This document shows positions 33,067 to 45,575 of a stretch of DNA of 64,000 bases, in pieces. Each line of letters opens with the position of its first letter. The stretch's first letter is position 1. The notes below the pieces were generated by a model. The model made no database searches, was not told the DNA's origin, and saw only the letters and a list, made by a program, of their open reading frames with translations. This DNA is from Heliopora coerulea. Taxonomy: Eukaryota > Cnidaria > Anthozoa > Scleralcyonacea > Helioporidae. The stretch covers positions 4,233,001-4,297,000 of the forward strand of contig JASJOG010000007.1 of assembly GCA_030142905.1 (NCBI GenBank), given 5' to 3'. Position numbers and translations under genes: made by a program.

Positions 33067-35338
33067 ATTCCAGAGCTGCAGTTTCTATGGTGACCTTTGA
33101 AAGTTGCGGAAGGATGAAAGCCCACAGCAATAATAGTCATGGTTTGCCTTCGCCCGAACAGAGTGTATACTTAATTTGGCTTACTCCTTTAATCAGTTGT
33201 TATGGGGGATCAGTAACTGAATATGGCGTGGCTCTTATCTATCTATTTGAGCCCAATGAGCCAGCAAACTCCATGCATTCTCAATTACTTAAATGCTAAC
33301 TGGCCAGTAAGATGTGGAGCCCAAAGGGCAATTTTTACGTCTGTTTTAATGTCCTACATGATCCAGTACATCAGTCCTCTCCCACGCGACTTTGCATTTC
33401 TCTGAAAGATCTTTTCAAAAAAATAAAGCGCAAAACGTCACTTCAAAACTTAGAAAGAAATCTAATAATTTTAAATACATTTTCGCAAAATCAGAGCGAG
33501 GGACAGGTAATATTTTGCCCAAAGATAATTGACAAAACTAAAAATGTCACAGCAAAAGCAAACGGTTCTTTTTACTTTTAGTCCACCAAACAAACAAAAA
33601 CTCAAGAGTACGGTCGTGTAAAGGACCTGACGTACAAAACCACATAGAAGAATGAACCGACGTACAGAAATGCCTGCGGCCATCTTGATTTTCCTTTTTG
33701 CCAGCCAGTAACTAGGACTTAGATTTCAGTTACCATGAACAGTGTTCAATTATACGATCTTTCCGAGCTTTTATTCTATCACGACTGCAATCGGCCTCGG
33801 AGGGTTACAATCTAAATTTTCAGGGCACAAGCAGGAATGCTCCAAATATATATAATGTTGTGTGCTATCTGTAAAATCGTGCTTTATTGAACTATAGGAT
33901 ATAAAATGCAAAATTTCAAATAAAATACGTAATACTTAATATCAATTATCAATATATATATAATATATAAATATGCAATATTTGATAAGACGCATGTAAT
34001 ATTTAACATTCAAAATTTTATATGTAACATGCAATAAATATATGTATGTATGCTTGTAAGTATTTATTTATTTATTTATTTTATTTGTTTATTCATGCAT
34101 CTATACATGTATAGTATGTAGGTGTATGCTGCTTTCAAAAAGAGTGGCTGTTCCGTATCGGGGTATACAGACATTAGGCAAAGCCAAGAGTCTTTATATT
34201 CCAATTTTGAACGGACAAGCAGTTTATAAATTACCTCATAAACCGTTGTAAGTCATCTTTTGAAGATTGTAAAAAGTTTCTGAACGATTGTAAAGGTAAA
34301 AAGAAAGCAGTTTTACAGCGAAAACCGGAATATTGATGGCAGCAGCATGCAGCAGTGTCGGTAAATGTGATTCAGAGCCGATGTTTTATAGATCAGTTTT
34401 ATATCATATTTATTGACACTGATTAAACATCAATTTCCTATGTGTTTTTTTTTTTCGTTCATTGTTAATGCATTTTGCCCCCAACTTCCTCTGTAGAAGC
34501 ACGATACCCTACACTCCTGGCTTAAAATACCCGAGACAACGTCGCAAATGACTCCCTACCAACCTTACCCAAGACAAAAGAGGAATTATCAGTACCTTCC
34601 CCTCCCCTTTCCCCTCCATCAATGTTGCTTCGTACAACCATGTCACATGATGCTGGCAGGGGCACACACTCATGCCAGATGATGCTGGCTGAGTCCCACA
34701 CAAAGCGAAAAATTGACCGAAAAAGTGCAACATTGAAAGGGGAAAAGTGGGTGAAAGGTGTATTTGTTTTTAAGTGTTGTCCCAGTAATTTTGGCCAGGA
34801 TTGTAGGGACGTCATCGTGCATGGCTTAGCCTGTTGGGTGTCAACTAAAAGCAAATTTTAGGGAAGATTTCTCCAGAAAATTTTACCGAAGTTCGAGAAT
34901 ATTTGTTAAAGAAGCAGTGAAAGCTCCAAAGAGTCGCCATGAAATCACCGGTAGCGTACACGTGCTACTGCAACTAACAATCAGGTGCACGATAAAAAAT
35001 TGCAGCAAAAATTGCTGGCATAAACGGATCGTAAAACGTACGATATGTGGAAAATTTAGACTGACAAAAAGTGATTTTTACGGATAATAAGTTTGTGAAG
35101 AAATGTGAGCTTTACGTCCAAGCACTAATAAAGCTAAAACATCTTTTCAATGCAATAGTTTTGCCTTTGCATCAGTGTTTTGTTATCATTTATCAGATTT
35201 TATTTCATTTATTTATTTTTTTTTGAAGACTTTCAACGTCTTGGAACGTGAAGAGGCATTCCTTCTTGAGTAAATCGTTTCCAGAGTTTGCTACAGCATT
35301 TTGCTTTTTAGTATCTTTTTGTGACTTTCCAATTCTAG
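33067..35338. other. 3' flank of NaPi copy 1
   Basis: It contains possible AATAAA signals (33422-33427), an AT-rich stretch near 33850-34090, and overlapping ORFs on both strands at 34509-34861 with no domain. The copy 2 C-terminal coding sequence has no recognisable counterpart here. Confidence 0.45.
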
Positions 35339-36703
35339 CAGTGGCAGATCATCCAGGATTTTGAAAAGGGGGATTGAGGACAGCAAGTAAGTGGTTTGCG
35401 GGGTGAACATTGGCGTGGTCCTGCACGGTTTTCTAGGGTGCTCAGCGGGGCATGCTTCACAAGGAAAATTTTTTGAAAATTAAACATTGTGAGATAGTTT
35501 CTGGTAGCGTCTGAGGGTTTAGAAAGACAGCCTTATACTTACAGTATGAACAAGATTACAGGACAGGTAAGACAGCTAACAGACGTGAGCTGTCTTTAGC
35601 TGTCGTTAACTGTAGACTTTAAAAAGGGGCTTCCGTGGTTTTTACTGAAACCTCTCTGGATCAGCCTCTGGCCAAGTCATCTAAAATGTCACACAAGGCG
35701 AGGTAGGCGTCATACTTGTTGTCTGTAATTACCCTGTATGGTATGCATCTGTTTGCTCTTCGGCTGGGCTTCAGGAAAACGCGGACTAGGGGAAAGAAGA
35801 AAGCGGAATTCGAAGTGATCTTTTTAAAAATGATGTAAACAAATCACGTAAGACATCACAAACGAGAATATTGTCTGTCTTACATCCAAGCACCTTAAAA
35901 GTTTGTTGAACATTGGGGCGATAGTTGGCTTTTTCACTAACCTCCAGGCCTTTAAAAGTCAGGTCAATGAATGACATGGTTTCTCAAAAGAATCAGTGTT
36001 TAAATAGAAAATCGTGTTTAAATGAACCCTTTACCGACAGGATGTCTCCCTTTGACGCGTAACATCACCTTCAGTAAAAAAAAAAACAAAACAAAAAACA
36101 AACTGATCTTGCCAAGAAATACTTAATGAAATGTGGGTGATGAAGAATAACTGGAAATAGAATAACCGATAGATTTTGTCGTTATCTCACTCTTTTTGTT
36201 CCCCTAAGATATAATTTCTGGTTTGGGCTGTCGTTCTTACACTCTTTTGAAGAGAACCGTCGTTTTCCCCCATTATTCAAAGTAGAAAAGTCCCTATACT
36301 ACGACTTACTACCGCTTATCAATGTTTCTTCACTTAATCTTACAATCTTACATTTTCCTAACTATTCTTGGTATAAAAATCAAAGACTTCCCTCAAAGAT
36401 TTCAGAACATCTTTCGTCTAGATTTTAAGACTGTAGCTGGCCTCCAGGATATCCTGAGTGAACAGTGACTTGTTTCAAGTTGAACTATATACGATTCTGA
36501 ACGTATTTATGCATAGTCGTTTGCAAAGAAAAGCTTTTTGTATCTGAATTTGAAGTTCCGCACAATTGTTGCAAGTCTTTTCCAGAATGCCTTAGAATTG
36601 TTCTAAAAATGTGTTTACTAATTTCGAACTTTTCCTTGTAGGGAGCATTGCCCAACCCCTTGGACTGGGGACACCCCCTTTTCAAACCCTGCATGCGCCC
36701 TTG
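35339..36703. mobile_element. Possible hAT-like element with degenerate ends
   Basis: The left end CAGTGGCAGATCATCCAGGA followed by TTTTGAAAAGGGGG is inverted relative to the right end ACCCCCTTTTCAAACCCTGC followed by ATGCGCCCTTG. This resembles the family with CAGGGGCGGATCCAGGATTTT ends (see 56068-56554). No 8-bp duplication remains and no transposase was recognised inside; a palindromic short repeat lies inside at 36022. Confidence 0.4.
36022..36074. repeat. Dispersed palindromic short repeat, copy 5 (half)
   Basis: AACCCTTTACCGACAGG followed by GTCTCCCTTTGACGCGTAACATC matches the left half of the family. The right half is missing. Confidence 0.55.
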
Positions 36704-37120
36704 TTCGCCGCGGCATGAGTAAGTTATTTGATGTCTTTTTTACTATTGATTTGTCAAATCCGCTCCACGTTCGTTTGATCTCATAACTAAAACTCAATTT
36801 TCAAGCTATGTTTCTTTCATTAATCGCCGTTTGTATGGAGGTGTTTCCCCGAACGACTATCGTCTTTCTTTAATCCTGCGTCCTTTGGTAAATATTACTG
36901 CCCCACAGATAACCTTTAGTAAAACCAGTGTTCAGGAAATAAAAAAACAAAAACAAAAACGTTTCCGTTTAAAAAGCAAAGATCTGTTATCTGCTAATGC
37001 TTTGTTACTTGGTTCGTAACATCAGAGTATTAAATATGATATACAAGTATGAATGATAATTAGACTTTTACAGTCTAGGATATTTATTCACATTTGTGTG
37101 TATATATATATATATATATA

Positions 37121-37230
37121 GTATTGTACGTTTAATGGAAATTTAAATAAAAAAATAAAAGCTGTATATATATATATATATATATACAGCTTTTATTTTT
37201 TTATTTAAATTTCCATTAAACGTACAATAC
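37121..37230. repeat. 110-bp perfect palindrome centred on (TA)n
   Basis: GTATTGTACGTTTAATGGAA at the left is mirrored exactly by TTCCATTAAACGTACAATAC at the right, and the two halves meet in a TA run (about 37165-37185). A preceding TA tract lies at 37101-37120 and another at 37285-37322. Confidence 0.9.
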
Positions 37231-37282
37231 GTAGCTCCACGATTTGTGTTGAATACTGTCGATATCTAGTGGACATATCCAA

Positions 37283-37322
<40 letters not shown>

Positions 37323-37325
<3 letters not shown>

Positions 37326-39259
37326 TGGTGTAGTCCTGGAACTTTAACAAGGGGGGCTCACCAACACAGTGTCCTGAATATCAGGAGAGGTCCGAAAAAA
37401 TGATAAACTTGAAAAATGCTATTTTTTTTATTTTTGGTAACAGTAATTCTGTAATTAAAATTTAACAATGTTTCTGTGTTTGTAAAAGGTAAAATATTAG
37501 GAATACAATCAACACGATCAGTACTTCCAACAACTTTACAAACATTTTAATGATAATTGCCTTATATCTAAATTCCAATCCGGTTTTCGGCCAGGACATT
37601 CCACACTTACCGCTTTAATTCAAATGTGCGATGCCTGGTTTGAAAATGTGGATAATGGCAAACTAACAGGGGTTGTTTTCCTTGACATTCGTAAAGCGTT
37701 TGATTCCGTTGACCATGATATTCTACTTGAGAAATTGGCATTTTATGGAGTTTCTCACACGGAACTTAAGTGGTTCCATTCATACTTAACAAATCGATAT
37801 CAACAATGCCTCATAAATGACTTTCTTTCTGGAAAAGGTAAAATAATATGTGGTATTCCGCAAGGGTCAATACTTGGTCCTTTGTTGTTCTTAATCTATA
37901 TCAACGATTTACCTAATTGTCTTAATTTAACAACACCCTGTTTATATGCTGATGATACACAAATATTTGCTTCCTCGTGTGATCCTGTTGAATTAGCCTA
38001 TAACTTGAACTCAGATTTAGAGAATATAATGGATTGGTTAACTTTAAATAAACTCCAATCTCATTCCTCAAAAACCAAGTTCATGGTTATAGGATCTAAA
38101 CCTAATTTGACATCCAAAGTTGCAGATTTACATTCCACAATAACCATGAATAATAATTCAATATCGCCTGTTACCTCCCACAAATGTTTGGGAGTCGATC
38201 TTGATGAGACATTGACCTTTGATATTTATATTGAAAAACTATGCTTGAAGATTTGTTCTGGCATAGGTGCTTTGAGGAGAATTAAACCATTTGTTCCCTC
38301 ATGCTTTCTTGTCAAACTGTACAAATCTTTAATTCAGCCATATTTCGATTATTGTTCTCCCTTGTGGGATACATGTAATAAGAAATTAAAAGACAAATTG
38401 CAAACGCTTCAAAACCGTGCTGCCAGAGTCATTACAGGAGCAGGACATGAAATTAGATCGAATGAGCTTCTGGAAAGTTTACAGTGGGACTCTCTTCATG
38501 TAAGGCGTGCTAAATTGAAGAGTGTCCTGCTGTATAAGGTTCTCAACCAAAACACGGCACAGTGCTTAACAGAAAGCCTTGTTAGACTTAGAGATCTGAA
38601 TAGAGGGTATGACTTACGTAATCTTGAAACTGATCTAGCACTTCCAAAGCCGAAAACTAATTTTCTTAAGCGAAGCTTTAGATATAGTGGCTCAATGTTA
38701 TGGATTAATCTTCCACTAGAGGCTAAAAAAGCGACTTCGCTTCGTCAATTCAAAAGTAGCATTGCTGACCTGTCTTTCAAATGAACCATGTTGACTTGAA
38801 TATAGTGAATATACAATTTGTAATTATTTTTAATCTAATTTTTATCTAATTTTATGTAATGTAGTAGTATCTAATTTTATGTAATGTAATTAAAAGTATG
38901 TAGTAGTAGTAGTAGTGGTTAGTATAATTTTATTTGTATTTATAAGGTATCACGCCCCTCCTGTAAATCAGCTTAGTTCAAAAAAGTTGTGAGAGGCTAG
39001 CGTGTATAAATAAAAGCGATGTCTGTCTGTCTGTCTGTCTACTTGGGCGGCACATGTTATGGCCGACTAGAAATTACTGAAATCATTCTTGTTGGAAATG
39101 ACTGAATATCTTTACATAAATTTCACAGAACATTCAAACATGATTAAAGTTACACAATCTCCAAAAAAATATAAAGGGGGACTCAGCACCCCCAAACTGC
39201 CATGGAATTTTCATAAGGGGGGCTCAGCCCCCCTGAGCCCCCCTTCCACTACACCCCTG
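37323..39259. mobile_element. hAT-like element interrupted by a retrotransposon
   Basis: It begins CAGTGGTGTAGTCCTGGAAC and ends GGGGGGCTCAGCCCCCCTGA...CTACACCCCTG, inverted ends starting with CAG as in hAT transposons. It sits inside a (TA)n tract with ATATATAT on both sides, compatible with, but not proving, an 8-bp duplication. Only about 150 bp at the left and 220 bp at the right belong to it; the middle is the reverse transcriptase element at about 37490-39040. A relative without that insert is at 28828-29344. Confidence 0.6.
37490..39040 (+). mobile_element. 5'-truncated non-LTR retrotransposon with long intact RT ORF
   Basis: An open frame runs from about 37520 through ATG 37624 to stop 38784 (386 codons from that ATG). 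It contains FQSGFRPGHST before the ATG, RT motif A FLDIRKAFDSVDH, motif B GIPQGSILGPLLFL and the catalytic YADDT, then thumb sequences SHKCLGVDLDETLTF, YFDYCSPLWD and NRAARVITGA, ending FRYSGSMLWINLPLEAKKAT. The 3' UTR ends with AAATAAAAGCG and (TGTC)n at 39016-39040. This ending is typical of CR1/L2-like elements. The endonuclease region is missing. No disabling mutation is seen in the retained part, so it is a fairly young insertion. It is nested in a hAT-like element. Confidence 0.85.
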
Positions 39260-39280
39260 ATATATATATATTAATAATTA

Positions 39281-39316
<36 letters not shown>
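39260..39316. repeat. (TA)n microsatellite
   Basis: TA repeats with small interruptions flank the right end of the hAT-like element. Confidence 0.9.
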
Positions 39317-39321
<5 letters not shown>

Positions 39322-40051
39322 GATTTAATACCCTGATGACGTTACCAGTCTAGTAAGGAAACATTAGTAAATATATTTTTTAAAAATGTATTTGTTTACG
39401 TTCTGAACAATTGTTTCACGAAAGGTTATCTGCTGTGCAATAGCAATTATAGCTTGACTCCGATTCCCACCTGGTGTTTTAATCGTTTCCTTCATCATTA
39501 ATTTACCCCCATTGATCGGCCTTATTCCCTCAACATTTTCTCTTTTCATTTCAGTCATTCGAGTCGTTTTAACACGTCTGATAAATTTCTAACTGATTGG
39601 GCACTCACAAACCCACTGACTTCAGCTTTCTTATTAAAGATTTTATTTAGGGTCAGTTGACTGGAAAATTAAGATTGGTCTATCTGAAAAAACGTTCAAC
39701 GTGATAAAGAATAATGGCAGATTGTTCAGTTAGCCTTGTGACTTATTAGAAAATCGATATATCTTCGAGATTATTAAACAAAATTGCTTGAAATGTTTGC
39801 ACACTTGTATAAGTTTAATCAACTAAACATTAAGAGAGCCAAATTGTCTTGCCATAATGGCATATAAGTTGCCAATTCCCTTTTAAATTAGGAACGAAAT
39901 AGATTTATTTTCCAACTATCAGATCTTGGTAAGCCTTTTTTTGTTGGGTTTTTTTTGACAAGTTACCACGTTCGCATACAAATTTAGTACACAGTAAAGA
40001 GTATGAAGTAAAAGATACAGTTTTTGCGCAAAGATAGATGAATAGTTGTGA
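39317..40051. other. Unassigned sequence between transposon cluster and NaPi copy 2
   Basis: Short minus-strand ORFs at 39364-39558 and 39905-40111 show no domain or splice support. Confidence 0.45.
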
Positions 40052-40134
40052 TTTAATTCTTTCCCGGCGGTATAAGACTTTTATTATTTTACTATGGCTA
40101 ACGCCAGACAATTTTACTTGTCAAGGGGAGAGCA
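40052..40134. repeat. Dispersed palindromic short repeat, copy 6
   Basis: ATTTAATTCTTTCCCGGCGG starts it; then comes the inverted core GGCTAACGCCAGACAATTTT and CTTGTCAAGGGGAGAGC. The second outer arm is lost. Confidence 0.65.
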
Positions 40135-40499
40135 ATTTTGGTATGTAATGCCCCATTGAACGTATTTACATGCATAACATCACATCAAATATTTTGCGGC
40201 GGAATGCACTTTACATTGGGTGGTAGGATTATTGCAAAACAAAACTTTACAGGGGTTTCATTCCACTCAGACTTTTGTCCGGTGAGTTGAACAAAGAAAT
40301 ATGAAAAATATCCCTTGTTACAATGATTTTATCAAGATGTCGAAAAGATAAAACTCTCTTATTCCACGTGTTAAGCTGGGTAACAAGCAAATATTTATTC
40401 ATCCACTATTACATGTGCCTAGCGAATGCTACTGACAAAAGAAAGAAATAAGCAAAAATAAAAATAAAATGAAATCAAGAAATATTTCTTTCCAATGTT

Positions 40500-40860
40500 A
40501 TAAATTGCAGTAGACATCTTCAAGGATGAACTCGGTCCTCCAGATTCGTTGTCTATGAATCGTAATTTGCGTTCGTCGTTTATTCCAGTTTTGGCGAATT
40601 ATTCTGGCAGTTATCAAAATAAAGCGGACTCCGTGAACGTGAAAAGCCTTTGTTGGGTCCTTTGGAAGATAATAAAACAACTTCCTCCGATTTCATGATT
40701 GATTGCTTAGAGCATGGTAAATGGGCGCGCATTTGTGGTACATAAATTAAACAAGAACAAATTAAACAGATGTTAATTTCCCATCGCTTAAATCCAGATT
40801 CTAAATCCAAGTAGTATAATTAGATTCTAGGGACTGGCAAGTTTTTTCGAATTTTAAAAG
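40500..40860 (-). pseudogene. Duplicated remnant of the divergent upstream sequence
   Basis: ATAACTGCCAGAATAATTCGCC (minus strand, near 40600) corresponds to TTTACTGCCAGAATAGTTCACC near 20735 in copy 1, at a similar distance from the promoter. This shows that the tandem duplication included several hundred bases upstream. The donor-like GTAAGA near 20996 has no intact counterpart here. Two overlapping minus-strand ORFs (40498-40810) have no identified domain. Confidence 0.3.
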
Positions 40861-40984
40861 GTTATCTACATACGAACAACATCAAACAAGAATGTAGAAA
40901 GCTTCCATGAGCCCGCTCCATTCTTAGCCTTAATTTCTAGCACGTGCTTAATTGATGTTCCAACACAAAAATTCGACCGCTGTC

Positions 40985-41208
40985 TTTGTTTAGCCACGTG
41001 CTTAGACGTATTTATAGATCATGTGTTGGTCACATGCATGCTGCGTGGACGTCATGCGTTACCGACCTGATACCTCTCGAACTAGCCAATCATATTATTT
41101 GAATTGCAAATTGCTTAACTATATAACTGGTAGGAAAATCCTTTTCATGCGATTGTCCTCGTCAAGTTGATCACCTGAGATTCATGCTCTTCAAAGAAAT
41201 TGATACAA
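40985..41208 (+). promoter_or_regulatory. Proximal promoter and 5' UTR of NaPi copy 2
   Basis: TTTGTTTAGCCACGTGC with CACGTG at 40995-41000 (and another CACGTG at 40941-40946), TATTTATAGATCATG, CCAAT at 41086-41090 and ACTATATAACTGG with the TATA at 41121. The TATA-to-ATG distance is 88 bases, as in copy 1. The TATA box here (TATATAA) is nearer consensus than that of copy 1 (TATATGA). Confidence 0.65.
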
Positions 41209-44200
41209 ATGGAGCTGCATTTCATTCCAGTTGATCAGGTAAGTGTGCCGCAAATAGTGAAACTAGTTACTATTACATTAGACAATATTGATCGTTGTAC
41301 ATTCTTGTTCATAGAATTCGGAAAATTATGATAAAGAAACAAGCAACCTAACAAGCATGGAGACACAAGAGACAGGTGATGAACAGCTTGATCCGTGGGC
41401 TTTGCCCGAATTCGAACGAACTGGTCCGAATTGGAACGGTAGGTAACAGACGTTACTTTATGTTACTTTACTCAATAACTCATTGAAAATTTGCACTGTT
41501 TACTTTGAATTCAAAAATGGCGCCGTTTTTATGTTTAAGACTTGTCAGTGGGCGGGAAGATTATTCTCGTCGTTAAAACCTCGACCAAGATAGTTGGCCT
41601 TCTCGCTCTACTCTACTTGTTCATCTGCTCACTCAACTTTCTCAGTTCAGCGTTCCGGTTGCTTGGAGGGAAGACGGCAGGAAAAGTATTCTCCAACGAC
41701 GGACCACTTGCGAATCCTATCGCTGGGTTGATGATTGGCATATTAGCGACCGTTCTTTTCCAAAGCTCTTCGACAACTACCTCAATTGTCGTGGCAATGG
41801 TTTCCTCGGGAAGTAAGTACAGCTTCGTGATATAACTTACTCGTTAATTACATAAAACTTCGTAAGTTTAACTCGCACCATTTATTTCCGCGTGTTGAGA
41901 CCGCTGCTGATACAAGATGCCTGTCGGCATCTGGCCGTCAGGAATATATTCTGGTTTCCTTTGAAAGTGAAATCGAAAGAAGGAAGCTTAAGGAGCCGGT
42001 TTTACTTTCTAATCACAAGAACTTAAGAAGTAGCTATTACATTTACTTGCATTACAACGGGGTTCTTAGTTTTATTTATATCTTTAATAACCAACCTAGA
42101 GTGACCTTGAGAAGTGACCAGAAACTGTCGAATACAGGAAGACACGTGGGGATAGACATCTCGCGGCGGAAGACTAAATACTTTCATAAACACAAATTCA
42201 GCTTCTAGACACACGTTGTCAATAACTAGGTCAAGGACAACGTACCAGAAATTTGGGTGAGGACTGTAAGTTGGTTAATAAAATGCCTCTAGTTTACCCC
42301 CGACCTTCCCTTGTTTGCTTTAGACACACCCTTATTTTGACACTAATGAAATACTTCACATTGTCGTATTTCCGCGAACTGAGACGTGCTCTTTGGAATC
42401 AAGTGGCGTTGAGAAGGGGACTTGGCGGCTCAAAGATCAAATAGTGAGTCTAAACAATACCCGAAAGGATGGAAAACATTTCGATTGAATTCAACGAGAA
42501 CTGTAAACAATAACGTGCAACACATGTTTCATCTGAACTTCAGATAGTTTTTAAAAACAAAAACATTCTCACAAAGTATCTGTCAAAGCCCGACACATTA
42601 CTGACGTTTCTTGAAAAATCAAGGCTTACTTAATCCTATTCATATCTGTTCTGTATAACATTCTTAGAGCTGTGCAGCATTACGTACACGCCATTAGTCG
42701 TGCTGTCGAACAGCTTTCCTGGATTATTCTGTTGCGCCCCAATGTACCATCTTTTGCTCTACCGAGTGGTGGACAAGCATTAGTTTTCAGAGATTTAATC
42801 GTGCAAAACTACAACGAAAGGATCGTCATGTCGAGGATTAGACTGCATCAATATTATCTCAAACCACATTAATTATACAATTTGAAGAATGCAAGATGAC
42901 TCATTAAAGTGTTCGAAATAACCCCCCCTAAATTTGTTGTAAACGCTGTTAAAAAGTTACTAAGGCGCCATCAACCCCCCTGCATTACCTGCCTACCCGA
43001 CTGGTAAGACAACGCACACTTAGGAGTAGGCTGCATGGTGTAACGACTTTCCAAACAATATCGCAGTGGAAAACGCTAATGCTGAATGAAACAGCAGAAG
43101 TTTGAAGTCCATGACAATTGTAAAAAAGTTGTCGATTTTCATTTGTGCTTGTCGGAAGTCGGAAAGGGCGAGACGTTCAATACGAGGGAATAGAACAACA
43201 CGAAAAAAACCAAACTATCTTGTGTCCTGACGGCGAAAATGAAGTGTCGACAGTAATGACCGCAAAGAATTATAAGTGTATGGCAGTTGTATTAGAAATC
43301 TTTATCTTCTCCTGAGACCTGAGAGCAAAAGCCGTGTCGCTGGAGCTTAGCGGTACGTTTGTGCATTCACCAAGGCTTGTCGCTAAAGCCGTGTCGCTGG
43401 AGCTTAGCGGTATGTTTGTGCAATCACCAACGCTTGTCGCTTTGTCGCTGGGAACGCGTCGCTGAAATCGCTGGAATCACATGAAATCGCCGATTGTTCC
43501 CCGTGCTTTATGACATGTCACGGAAGAACTATAAGAATGAGAAAATGAAGTTGAATGCAAAGAAAGAGATTGGGTTAAAGTTGTTTTCCACCAGGGAAAT
43601 TTTATCGCGTGAATCGACATTTCCTTGGGTAAATTGAATGAGTTTCTTATTGGTTACAGTCGAGACTTTATGAGACAGACGAAAAAATCGCTTTACCGCG
43701 ATAAGATTTTGCTAGTGGAAAACAATTGTGCCGTTCAATTTATTCTCTTTATCGCTAACGACTTTTATAGTGTGTCTAGCCACTTGTTGCTTGGTGGCCG
43801 GTCTCCATGTCGCTCAGCTCTAGGGATGCGGATAGTGTGTCTACTTTAAAATTAACGTACTATAAATTGATGTCGCTTTGTTTGTACCCATATCGTTGTA
43901 TCTTAGTATTGCGTAAAATAATTAGCACAGCTTTACTGAAGGCTTGGCTTAACAGTTGGTTCATTTTGAAAATTCGGGCGACGTAAAAAAATTTTCAGGC
44001 AATAGGCTTCAGTCCCCACGGTTGAAATCGGTCTCTGACGCTCTGGGTCCAGTAAAACTTTTTAGCTTGATATAGAAAGTTTCTGAACACACAATTTCAG
44101 TTTTGAAACCATGTTTTGCTGGCCGAAATGAAACTTTCCTATTTGTGCACAAAATCCGGATGTTACAAATGTTCACAAAATGCAGGCCCGTACGAACGTT

Positions 44201-45575
44201 TACCGAGTACAGTTTGCTAACAAATGTTTACAATGCTTTTATAACCAAATAAACGAATATTTCCTCTATAGTACTACAGGTGAAGCAAGCTATTCCTGCC
44301 ATTATGGGAGCCAACATCGGTACATCTGTCACCAACACCATAGTTTCCTTGGGTCACGTCAAACAACGGGATCAATTCCGCCGCGCGTTTGCCGGAGCCA
44401 CCGTTCACGACCTATTCAACTGGCTTTCAGTCTTGATTTTGCTCCCAGTTGAAATCGTCTCTGGTTATCTTTACCGTTTCTCGAATGCCATTACCGACGC
44501 AATGGGTCTTGAGAGCAAACAAGACACTAAAGTAGAATTTCTAAAGAAAATCACCAAACCTTTCACGAAGCTGGTCATCCAAATTGACAAAAAAGTTATC
44601 CAGCGTATTGCTGAAGGTAAAAAAGTTCCCGAAGATGTGAGTTTGATAAAGTACTGGTGTAAAACGAAAAAGTTGTTCAATGCGACCTTGAACCGTACAA
44701 CCAAAGTTCACGTGGAGCCGTGCAACTTTCTCTTCCATGACACCGGGCTGAAAGATTCAGTGGTTGGCATAATTTTATTAGTAGTTTCGATTGCTTTGCT
44801 TTCATTCTGTTTGATATGCATCGTTAAGTTACTACACTCGATGCTTAAGGGTAACTTGGCTTTGGTTATTAAGAAAACCATTAATGCCGACTTCCCTGGC
44901 CCTTTTAAGTACCTAACGGGGTATTTCACCATTTTAGTCGGGACTGGAATGACCATTTTAGTGCAGTCTAGTTCCATCTTCACCTCAGCTCTTACCCCAC
45001 TGGTCGGAATCGGTATTGTCTCCATCGAGCGCATTTACCCACTGACGCTTGGAGCCAATGTGGGGACAACAGCTACGGCCATCCTGGCCTCTCTGGCAAG
45101 TTCTTCAAACTTCCAGTCAGCCTTACAGATATCCTTGTGTCATCTGTTGTTCAACCTGACAGGGATAGCAATCTGGTATCCAATCCCTTTCATGCGTAAT
45201 GTTCCAATACGATTCGCCAAAACACTCGGCAGCACCACAGCAGATTATCGCTGGTTTGCGTTCGTCTATCTTCTCGTTTTCTTCTTCATTTTACCAGCAG
45301 CTGTCTTCGGACTGTCTCTGGCTGGTACAAAAGTCCTACTTTGTGTACTGATTCCTTTCGCCGTGTTTCTAATTGTTGTGGTGATCACAAACGTGCTCCA
45401 GAAGAAGATCCCAGCAATACTCCCTCCGTTCCTTCGGACGTGGGAATGGCTTCCCACTTGCCTACACTCCCTCGAACCCTACGACAAGATTTTCGTTAAA
45501 ATCTTGGAGGTATTTAAAAGCTGCAGTCGTAAGAGGCCATGTTTGGCGGATGAAGATCGAGAAACGCGCTTGTGA
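41209..45575 (+). CDS. Type II Na+/phosphate cotransporter (SLC34-like), copy 2
   Basis: Predicted exons 41209-41238, 41315-41438, 41540-41812 and 44272-45575 join in frame to 576 residues. Exons 1 and 3 have exactly the copy 1 lengths (30 and 273 bases) and all intron phases agree. The paired QSSS motifs are at 126-129 (QSSSTTTS) and 374-377 (QSSSIFTS), with GANIGT and GANVGT partners, and MVSSG keeps the family Gly that copy 1 has changed. The extracellular loop carries NATLNRT glycosylation sites and paired Cys. The C-terminal cytoplasmic tail (about residues 520-576) includes a basic SCSRKRPC segment and ends RETRL, which could be a PDZ ligand-like terminus, a class of motif known to anchor SLC34 proteins. 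It mediates Na+-dependent phosphate uptake. It appears intact. Confidence 0.92.
43328..43441. repeat. 57-bp tandem duplication
   Basis: AAAGCCGTGTCGCTGGAGCT begins one unit at 43328 and the next at 43385. The units differ at only a few positions. They lie in intron 3 of NaPi copy 2 and are followed by further GTCGCTGG words. Confidence 0.85.

Noticed and set aside
34509..34861. Overlapping ORFs on both strands after NaPi copy 1
   Set aside because: There is no recognisable domain, no paralogue after copy 2 and no splice pattern; overlapping open frames of this size occur by chance.
43321..43450. CRISPR-like array
   Set aside because: Only two 57-bp units occur, directly adjacent without spacers, in an animal intron. 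It is a tandem duplication.
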